DNA of 64,000 bases from the NCBI GenBank assembly GCA_947627275.1, contig CANQVK010000001.1:62001-126000 (forward strand), written 5' to 3'. A program made the translations under genes and the position numbers. Positions 41,690-49,369 of the stretch are shown piece after piece; the stretch's first letter is position 1; the number at the start of each line of letters is the position of its first letter. The notes beneath the pieces are model-generated. The model searched no databases and had not been told where the DNA came from. It worked only from the letters and a program-made list of their open reading frames with translations. The DNA comes from an uncultured Ruminococcus sp. Lineage in GTDB: Bacteria > Bacillota > Clostridia > Oscillospirales > Ruminococcaceae.

Positions 41690-42073
41690 ATGAAATACTG
41701 CGCGGCACAAGTTAAGTACATTTTAGCAATCCACGAACTTGCGGCGGTATCGGACGAGGTTAAAAGCGTTGACATTGCGCGTCATCTCGGCGTATCGAGG
41801 TCAAGCGTAAGCAAGACCCTGCGCTGTCTCGCAAATTCGGGACTTGTTTACGAGGATTTCGGAATAAGCGTTTCGCTCACGCCCGAGGGCGAGGAGGCGG
41901 TCAGCGATATTTTCCGCAACTTCAACGAAGTATATATTTTCTTCCGCAGATTCCTGAAGCTCCCCCATGAGGACGCGCATAAGCAGGCGCTTACTTTTGT
42001 TACCACCTTCCCCGAGGAGACCTGCGAAAGACTTAAAAAAATAATCCGCAAGAACGTTCATAAAAATTCCTGA
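41690..42073 (+). CDS. DtxR/MntR-family metal-dependent transcriptional regulator
   Basis: VKSVDIARHLGVSRSSVSKTLRCLANSGLVYEDFGISVSLTPEGEEAV. Confidence 0.85.
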   Translation: MKYCAAQVKYILAIHELAAVSDEVKSVDIARHLGVSRSSVSKTLRCLANSGLVYEDFGISVSLTPEGEEAVSDIFRNFNEVYIFFRRFLKLPHEDAHKQALTFVTTFPEETCERLKKIIRKNVHKNS

Positions 42074-42081
42074 TAAAGCTG

Positions 42082-42117
42082 AAATAACCGCCGTATAAAA
42101 CACGGCGGTTATTTTTA
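42082..42117 (+). terminator. intrinsic terminator after the DtxR-like gene
   Basis: AAATAACCGCCGT-ataaaac-ACGGCGGTTATTTTT. Confidence 0.85.
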
Positions 42118-42177
42118 TAATTTATTATGACGTTCACTATAGGCGATCAGGAAAAACGACCGCAGGCAGCCCCCCTG

Positions 42178-44421
42178 TCAAGTAAGTTTGACGCTGAATG
42201 CGCCGCTCTCAAATCTCCTGTAAGAATTAGGGCTTACTCCCGTTTGCTGTCTGAATTGGCGGAGAAAATATTTATCGTCGTCATAACCGCATCTCTGCGC
42301 TATTGCCGTCAGATTCAATGCAGATGTCAGAAGCAGATATTTCGCCAATGAGATCCTGCTTTGTATAAGGTCACGATGAAAGCTTATCCCGAACGTTTTC
42401 TTGTAAGCCGCCCGAAAATGTCCGCAGCTTAGATGAAATTCCCGACACACCTCCTCAGCGTCCCATTTTTTCTCGGGAGCTGCATATACAGCCGTTCTGA
42501 GGTCTATATAGCTGCCGTAGCTGCCGCTTTTCCGCTTATCGTACAGCTCCGCTGTCATGTCGTTTATTTCCTCGGAAAGCTTTTTCATTATCCTCTCGGG
42601 TGACGCTTCCGCCGCAGGCACGGTAACTCCACCATGTACTATCATATCCGATTTTCTAAAGGTCTTAAACACGGGAGAATGTATGATAAGAGCCGTAAGT
42701 CTGTCGATTATCAGCTTATCATGATCTTCTGAAATTTTCCCAATGACCGCATACACATACTGTCCGTCCGGCAGTCTTGCGCAGATCGCGCTGCCGTCTG
42801 CCGAAATCTTTTTAAGACAGTCTGCCGTTTCAAGATTTAATCTGACCTGCTGTTCCTTTTCGTCTATCCTGCTGTTATCGGCAAATATCCCCGATTTTAA
42901 CATAACGACGGAGAGCATATCTCCCTTTTCCGCCTTGCCGAGAGAGGTTTCAAGCTCACGCTGAAGTCCCTGCTTATTATAAAGCCCTGTCATGGTGTCG
43001 TGAAATACCGAAAGATTATTGTACTCCAGCAGCTCGTTTATATCATTTTTCATTCTCAGCACGTTAAGCGCGTTTACTGCGGCGTTTACCCAGCCTGTTG
43101 TAACAGGGTCGTAGCCGTCCGGCTCGGTGTACTGAAAAATAAAATATCCCAATTCTATACCGTCCGTAAACATCGGCACAAAATACAAAAACAGCCTTTC
43201 CCCCGCGCCGTAAAGCTCATCGGTAAACAGCCTGCTTCGTTTGAAAAAATGCGGCTCGGACGCAGTTTCTATCGGACTGATTATTCTGTACAAGGTCATC
43301 ATTTTGTCGTTCGAGCTTATGTCAAGCTGCGATACCTCCTTTAAATTGCACCAGTTCTCGTAAAGACAAAGATACAGTCCCTTTAAATTTCTTATAAGAT
43401 ACGTATAATCCTGCAAAGCTCTTATATAGTCCTTAAGGGAACGGCAGAGAGCAAGCTGCTGCTCGAAATTTCCGCATATTGTCATGCTGTTGTGGAACTG
43501 CTCCCGTCGCACCTCCTCAAGCTCCTCACGCAGATATTTCTTATCTATTCCGCATGAACAAGTATCGCCGCATATCATACAGCCGCCCAAGGGTATCTCC
43601 TCGGGCTTTTTTCCCGTTAATATCCGATGAAGCTCGCTGACCGCCCTTTCGCCTATCGCCGATCTGTTGCGCAGATAAGTGGTAAGGATCGGCGAATGAT
43701 AAAACCGCTCTCCCGAGTATTCATAGCCTATGACTGTCACATCGTCGGGCAGATTTATATTATGCGCAAAAAACGTATCTATAAGACCGTATGCCATATA
43801 GTCGTTAGCGCATATTATCGCCTGCGGAAGTCTGCGCTTTCCCTCGATATACTCCATTGCAGCAGCTTCCCCCGAGGACATCCAGAAATTGCCGTATATA
43901 ACGTTTTCGTCGGGAAGCACGATACCCTTTTCCAAAAGCGCGTCACGAACTCCCTCTACCCGTTCCAGCGACGTTTCAATATGCTTCTGACCCGTGAGAA
44001 CGTGAATATCAGTAAATCCGTGAACATCCGTAAGATGATGCGCAATATTCCTGAAATCCTCCCGAACGTCGTTGTTTATGCAGATATGCCCTTCCAGCTC
44101 TGCTCCCGTGATAATTATAGGAGCTTTGTTTTTGATTATTTTATTATATATAAACTGATACATCTGAGTTCCGATAATTGATTCAGCCATAAGAATTACG
44201 CCGTCTATCCTGTCCGATTCAGCAAGCTCGTAGATTTTGTTTTCGACCTCGATATGTCCGAAATACTCGCTGAAATCGGTAAAATTATAAATATTTGATA
44301 TGACTGCCGTGTAATATCCCAGACTGTCCGCACGCTTCATTATGCCGTCCAGCATAATGCGCTGCTCACGTTCCGATACACGCGTTGCAACTACCGCTAT
44401 CAACGGCTTTCCGTTCAGCAT
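42178..44421 (-). CDS. hybrid regulator: periplasmic-binding-like sensor domain, degenerate GGDEF-like domain, C-terminal AraC HTH
   Basis: KPLIAVVATRVSEREQRIMLDGIMKRADSLGYYTAVI; FHDTMTGLYNKQGLQRELE; LNLTAIAQRCGYDDDKYFLRQFRQQTGVSPNSYR; start trimmed to 44421. Confidence 0.85.
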   Translation of the reverse strand: MLNGKPLIAVVATRVSEREQRIMLDGIMKRADSLGYYTAVISNIYNFTDFSEYFGHIEVENKIYELAESDRIDGVILMAESIIGTQMYQFIYNKIIKNKAPIIITGAELEGHICINNDVREDFRNIAHHLTDVHGFTDIHVLTGQKHIETSLERVEGVRDALLEKGIVLPDENVIYGNFWMSSGEAAAMEYIEGKRRLPQAIICANDYMAYGLIDTFFAHNINLPDDVTVIGYEYSGERFYHSPILTTYLRNRSAIGERAVSELHRILTGKKPEEIPLGGCMICGDTCSCGIDKKYLREELEEVRREQFHNSMTICGNFEQQLALCRSLKDYIRALQDYTYLIRNLKGLYLCLYENWCNLKEVSQLDISSNDKMMTLYRIISPIETASEPHFFKRSRLFTDELYGAGERLFLYFVPMFTDGIELGYFIFQYTEPDGYDPVTTGWVNAAVNALNVLRMKNDINELLEYNNLSVFHDTMTGLYNKQGLQRELETSLGKAEKGDMLSVVMLKSGIFADNSRIDEKEQQVRLNLETADCLKKISADGSAICARLPDGQYVYAVIGKISEDHDKLIIDRLTALIIHSPVFKTFRKSDMIVHGGVTVPAAEASPERIMKKLSEEINDMTAELYDKRKSGSYGSYIDLRTAVYAAPEKKWDAEEVCREFHLSCGHFRAAYKKTFGISFHRDLIQSRISLAKYLLLTSALNLTAIAQRCGYDDDKYFLRQFRQQTGVSPNSYRRFESGAFSVKLT

Positions 44422-44570
44422 GAGATCACCCCTTTTCCTGTCAATACAATAAGGAATCATAAAGAAATAAGTTACACGTTTCTGCTTGTCTGATATGTTC
44501 GGTAAAAATTATCTTAAACTTATTATACCATGCGCTTTTGAAAAAATCAAGAAAAATATCTTCATTTTCT

Positions 44571-44622
44571 CCACCTATTCTTCAATTTGTGGGTTGTGAA
44601 TATTTTGTGAATGTTGTATAAT
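44571..44622 (+). promoter_or_regulatory. promoter plus upstream conserved element of the GH10-GH43 gene
   Basis: CCACCTATTCTTCAATTTGTGGGTTGT; -35 TTGTGA (44594), 17 bp, -10 TATAAT (44617). Confidence 0.75.
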
Positions 44623-44729
44623 AAGAATACAATGAAAACGAAACGCACAAAAAGAAACCGCAATGGCAGAAACTTCTGTACACTTTAACCCAATGCCTGC
44701 CTTTAGGTTTCAAAAATTCTTATGAAGGG

Positions 44730-47700
44730 ATGATTAAATTGAACAGAAAAAAGCTTATAGCAGCTGCTACCTCGGCGATATGCTTTGCCGCAAATTTCGC
44801 CGTTATGCCGCAATTAGCCGGTATGCAGACCTTCGCCTCAGAGGCTGTAAACAACACCTTTGAAGTTACCTACGAAGGCTGGCATCACACAGAAGAGGAT
44901 GAGCTTCTCATCCCTGCCGATGGTATGAACGGCACAAGAGGTATGCTCGTTACCGGCAGAAATACTCCCGACGAGGGCGCTGCCTCATCCAAAGGCTTCT
45001 ACCTCTGGGGAGGAACAAAGTACGACTACAGCGTAATGGTAAAAGCCGATACAGATGAAACATTCCGCCTGAACCTTATGTATAAGGATATGGACACCGA
45101 CGAAGCGACTACGGTCGAGCTTGACTCCGTTGATGCCAAGGCTGGAGAATGGACAGAGCTTTCCGCAAATTTCAAAGCTCCGTCAAACACCTACGAGTAT
45201 GAGCTTACGATCACAACAGATACCGTAAACGACTTCGTTTTCGACAACGTTGTGATCACAACAAAGGATAAAAAGGGTCTTGAAGCAAATGCCGCCGACG
45301 GAACTGGTCTTAAAGACGCGTTCAACGGCTACGGTTTCCGCGTGGGTAATATCCTCAACGGCGGAACTATCAGAAATTCCGCTATTACAGCAAATTTCCT
45401 CAAGGATTACAACGCTATAGAATGTGAAAATGAAACCAAGCCCGACGCTACTCTGGTTCAGAACGGCTCTACAGATACGAATATTAAGGTTTCGCTCAAT
45501 AGCTGTGCGGCTATCGCCGACTTCGCTGAAAAGAACGGTCTTGCATTCCGCGGTCACACTCTTGTATGGCACAGTCAGACTCCCGAATGGTTCTTCAAAG
45601 ACGGCTTTAATACAGGCGGCAACTGGGTTTCAAGCTCCGTAATGGATAAACGTCTCGAAAGCTACATCAAGGGCATGTTCTCTGCTTTCGCTTCTCAGTA
45701 TCCCTCGCTTAACCTCTACTCTTACGATGTATGTAACGAGTGTATTTCGGACGACAGCAACAGAACCGCTAACAACGGCGGCGCAAGAGAACCCGGCTAC
45801 GGTAACGGTAAGTCTCCTTGGGTTCAGGTTTACGGAAGCAACGCTTTCATTGAGAAGGCTTTCACATATGCAAGAAAATATGCTCCTGCCGACTGTAAGC
45901 TTTTCTACAATGACTACAATGAGTACTGGGATCACAAGCGCGACAGTATCATAAATACTATCCTCAAACCTCTTTCGGCAAAGGGCGTTCTTGACGGTAT
46001 GGGTATGCAGTCCCACATTGATGCAAGCTACAACGGATTCTCAGGTACAGTAAACTATCTCAAGGCAATGGATATGTTCCTTGACCTCGGAATTGAAGTT
46101 CACGCATCAGAAATTGATATTTCTCTTGACAACGGTCAGACATTGAACGATCAGGCTGATAAGTATGAGGCTATCTTCAAGCACGCTATGGAAGTTAATA
46201 CTAAGGGTACTCATCCCGGCAGAGTTACACTTCTTCAGGTATGGGGACCAAATGACGCCAACACATGGATCTCCGGCGACAAGAGCCCTACGCTTTACGA
46301 CAAGAACAATCAGCCTAAAGCTGCTTATAACAAGCTTATGGCGCTCGGCGACGGCAACGGTCCTCTTGAAGGATTTGGAGGCGGCGGAATAGAACTCAAG
46401 CCTAACGACTACGGCTGGTGGTTCCAGTGCGGCTTCGAGAACGGCGACGACAACTGGACAAACAGAGGCGGAAATACCGTTGAAGTTTCCTCAGAGGAGC
46501 ATTACACCGAATGGGGAAGCAAATCCCTTAAAGTAACCGACAGAACATCCGCTTGGATGGGCGCATCCCTTTCGCTCAGCCCCTCTATCTTCAAGGCAGG
46601 CGAATCCTACAGCTTCTCCGCTCACGTTAAGCAGAATTCCGGCGAAAATGCGAAATTCATGATGAAGCTCGAATATACCGACGGCAGCGGCGAAACGGCA
46701 TACGACGAAGTGGCAAACGTAACCGCTCCCGACGGAAAATGGGCGCAGCTGGTAAATACAAGCTACACCATTCCCTCAGACGCATCGAATATCAAGATAT
46801 ACATCGAGACAGAAGAATCTCTTACTGATTTCTACATCGACGAGGCTATCGGCGCAGTTGACGGCACAGGCATTGCAGGCGAAGGTCAGCCTGATATTCC
46901 CGTTGACCCCTCCACAATTATTATCGGCGATACCGACCTCGACGGAACTATCGAAGCTCTCGATATGGTAAACGCACGTAAGGCGGTTCTTGGCGATATT
47001 ACTGACACCGCTGTTCTTAAAGCCGCTGACGTTGACAGAAGCGGCAAGGTCGAAGTAAACGATCTCGTTCTTCTTCAGGAATACCTCCTCGGAAAGATCT
47101 CCGAGTTCCCCGACAACAGACCCGCGATAGATACGTCCGCTATGGAAGCTGTTTTCAAGGGCGTAAATATCGCCGAAAGCTGGAAAAAAGAGGGCGAGAA
47201 CAACGTTCTCTGGACTCAGAGATTCGGCGCAGACCCCGGCTTCATGGTTTACAAGGACAGACTTTACGTATTCACTACAAACGACGCTGTTGAGTACAAC
47301 TCAAACGGCGAAATTCAGGTAAACACTTACAATTCCGGCACGATCAACTGCTTCTCCTCGGCAGACCTCGTAAACTGGACTGACCACGGCGCTATCCCCG
47401 TAGCGGGCAGAAACAGCAGAACTAAAAACGGCGCGGCTAAATGGGCGTCGTTTGCATGGGCTCCCGACGCCTGCTGGAAAACTATAAACGGCAAGGATAA
47501 GTTCTTCCTCTATTTCGCAGACAGCGCAGGCGGTATAGGCGTTCTTGAAGCGGACAGTCCCGAAGGTCCTTACAGAGATCCTATCGGCAAGGCGCTTATC
47601 AACAAAAGCACTCCCGGCTTCAACGATGTTGTCTGGCTCTTTGATCCGGCTGTCCTCGTTGACGACGACGGTACGGGCTACATCTATGTCGGCGGCGGCG

Positions 47701-48575
47701 TTCCCGACGGCAAGGCGGCTGACCCCGGTACTGCAAGAGCCGTTAAGCTTGGCGCAGATATGACAAGTCTCTCGGGCGAATATGCAAAAATGAATCCTCC
47801 CTACCTCTTTGAAGATTCATCTATCCTTAAAGTCGGCGACACTTACTACTATTCCTACTGCACAAACTGGTCTACAGGCGGAAATCCTTACGGCTTCAAC
47901 AATGCTGAAATAGCTGTAATGACTTCAAAAAATCCTCTCGGACCTTTCACCTATAAGGGCATCGCTCTTAAAAACCCTGCCTCCTATAAGCTCGACGGCG
48001 GCGGAAACAATCACCACTCGATAGTTGAATTCAAGGGCAAGTATTACGTCCTCTACCATAGCCGTAATCAGTCAAGGGCTATGAATATACAGGCTAAAAA
48101 TTCCGACGGCTCTATTGATTTAGGCGGAAACTACCGCTCATGTCATCTTGACGCCGCTACATTCTCCAACGGAATGTTCTCCGCTACGGGTACAATGAAG
48201 GGCGTTTCTCAGATAGAAACTCTCGACCCGTACAAAACTGTTCAGGCTGAAACCATGTCGAGCCAATCAAAGGGCATAAGCGTTGACGGACTTCAGGATA
48301 CCAAGGTTATCGGCAAGAAGGGCGACTGGACCAAGGTCAGCGGCGTAAACTTCAAGAACGGCGTTGATTCTATCACTATTAAGGCTTCATCTTCAAACGG
48401 CGGAAAGATCAAGATATGCGCAGGTTCACCCAACGGAGACGTTATTGGCTACGCTGATCTTTCATCTTCAATGGAATCCGTTACAGTTCCCGCAGTTTCA
48501 AGTATATCCGGCACAAAGGATGTATATTTCGTATTCAGCGGCGACGTTCAGTTCGATTCATGGAGCGTTAAATAA
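44730..48575 (+). CDS. multi-domain secreted xylanolytic enzyme: CBM22-like, GH10, CBM, internal dockerin, GH43, C-terminal CBM6-like
   Basis: LAFRGHTLVWHSQTPEWFF (GH10); GDTDLDGTIEALDMVNARKAVLGD...ADVDRSGKVEVNDLVLLQEYLLG (dockerin); WAPDACWKTINGKDKFFLYFADS (GH43). Start may instead be TTG at 44739, given RBS spacing. Confidence 0.92.
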   Translation: MIKLNRKKLIAAATSAICFAANFAVMPQLAGMQTFASEAVNNTFEVTYEGWHHTEEDELLIPADGMNGTRGMLVTGRNTPDEGAASSKGFYLWGGTKYDYSVMVKADTDETFRLNLMYKDMDTDEATTVELDSVDAKAGEWTELSANFKAPSNTYEYELTITTDTVNDFVFDNVVITTKDKKGLEANAADGTGLKDAFNGYGFRVGNILNGGTIRNSAITANFLKDYNAIECENETKPDATLVQNGSTDTNIKVSLNSCAAIADFAEKNGLAFRGHTLVWHSQTPEWFFKDGFNTGGNWVSSSVMDKRLESYIKGMFSAFASQYPSLNLYSYDVCNECISDDSNRTANNGGAREPGYGNGKSPWVQVYGSNAFIEKAFTYARKYAPADCKLFYNDYNEYWDHKRDSIINTILKPLSAKGVLDGMGMQSHIDASYNGFSGTVNYLKAMDMFLDLGIEVHASEIDISLDNGQTLNDQADKYEAIFKHAMEVNTKGTHPGRVTLLQVWGPNDANTWISGDKSPTLYDKNNQPKAAYNKLMALGDGNGPLEGFGGGGIELKPNDYGWWFQCGFENGDDNWTNRGGNTVEVSSEEHYTEWGSKSLKVTDRTSAWMGASLSLSPSIFKAGESYSFSAHVKQNSGENAKFMMKLEYTDGSGETAYDEVANVTAPDGKWAQLVNTSYTIPSDASNIKIYIETEESLTDFYIDEAIGAVDGTGIAGEGQPDIPVDPSTIIIGDTDLDGTIEALDMVNARKAVLGDITDTAVLKAADVDRSGKVEVNDLVLLQEYLLGKISEFPDNRPAIDTSAMEAVFKGVNIAESWKKEGENNVLWTQRFGADPGFMVYKDRLYVFTTNDAVEYNSNGEIQVNTYNSGTINCFSSADLVNWTDHGAIPVAGRNSRTKNGAAKWASFAWAPDACWKTINGKDKFFLYFADSAGGIGVLEADSPEGPYRDPIGKALINKSTPGFNDVVWLFDPAVLVDDDGTGYIYVGGGVPDGKAADPGTARAVKLGADMTSLSGEYAKMNPPYLFEDSSILKVGDTYYYSYCTNWSTGGNPYGFNNAEIAVMTSKNPLGPFTYKGIALKNPASYKLDGGGNNHHSIVEFKGKYYVLYHSRNQSRAMNIQAKNSDGSIDLGGNYRSCHLDAATFSNGMFSATGTMKGVSQIETLDPYKTVQAETMSSQSKGISVDGLQDTKVIGKKGDWTKVSGVNFKNGVDSITIKASSSNGGKIKICAGSPNGDVIGYADLSSSMESVTVPAVSSISGTKDVYFVFSGDVQFDSWSVK

Positions 48576-48669
48576 TTCTTCGGTTGTATTCCGGCTTCGT
48601 TATCTGCACAATTGCGGAGCCGGATATAATAAAAAATAAACATTAATGTAAGGGAAAGACAAATCAGAA

Positions 48670-48706
48670 AACCGGTCGTTTGGGTTACGACCGGATTTTT
48701 CTTTTT
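48670..48706 (+). terminator. intrinsic terminator after the GH10-GH43 gene
   Basis: CCGGTCGT-ttgggtt-ACGACCGG-ATTTTTCTTTTT. Confidence 0.8.
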
Positions 48707-48725
48707 GCAGAAAGATAGTTTCCTA

Positions 48726-48888
48726 AGAGCCTGTTTAGTATCTCGACGTGTGCGAATTTTCGAGCATAATTTTGCCGAGTACAAGGCGAAAAAGCGAAAG
48801 CATACTGACGTATGGTGAGCTTTTTCAACACAGTAATCGGCAAAATTTTGCCGAAAAGATGTGCGCGAGGAGATACTAAACAGGCTCT
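48726..48888. mobile_element. 163-bp MITE-like element with perfect 19-bp terminal inverted repeats
   Basis: AGAGCCTGTTTAGTATCTC ... GAGATACTAAACAGGCTCT. Confidence 0.85.
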
Positions 48889-48897
48889 AAAATATCA

Positions 48898-49105
48898 TTA
48901 ATTTAAGTGGGGGACTCTGTCCCCCACACCCCCTGCCAAAGGGGTGACCCCTTTGGAATCTCTGTTGTCGTGAATTGTACTGTGTAAATCTCCAAATCTG
49001 CATGATAATGTTAGTCTCCATGATTTACACAGTACAATTCACGAGAACGGACACCACAAGTTACATCTTTAACAGAAATACAGAAAACAATATCCGCTTA
49101 AGTTA
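48898..49105. mobile_element. MITE-like repeat, family A copy 3
   Basis: TTAATTTAAGTGGGGG...ATCCGCTTAAGTTA; perfect 22-bp stem 48969-48990/49022-49043. Confidence 0.85.
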
Positions 49106-49174
49106 TTGATAATTAGAAAAACTAACATCGTGATTTCAAAAGAACTACGTTATTGTAATATTTATGCAAAATGT

Positions 49175-49226
49175 CCACCTATTCTTCAAAAAATGGGTTG
49201 TAAAGTTTTTGTGAACATGATATAAT
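49175..49226 (+). promoter_or_regulatory. promoter plus upstream conserved element of the GH30-CE1 gene
   Basis: CCACCTATTCTTCAAAAAATGGGTTGT; -35 TTGTAA (49198), 17 bp, -10 TATAAT (49221). Confidence 0.75.
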
Positions 49227-49369
49227 ATAAACAAAGATTACGAATTACACAAAAAGAAACTCGGCTTGGGGAAATCTCTTGCCACTTGTATCAGAGTTTC
49301 TCGGGAACCGTCGCTTCGGAAGTTTCCGAGAAGGTCTATTATTTAATTCAATGAAGGGATGATCAATTT

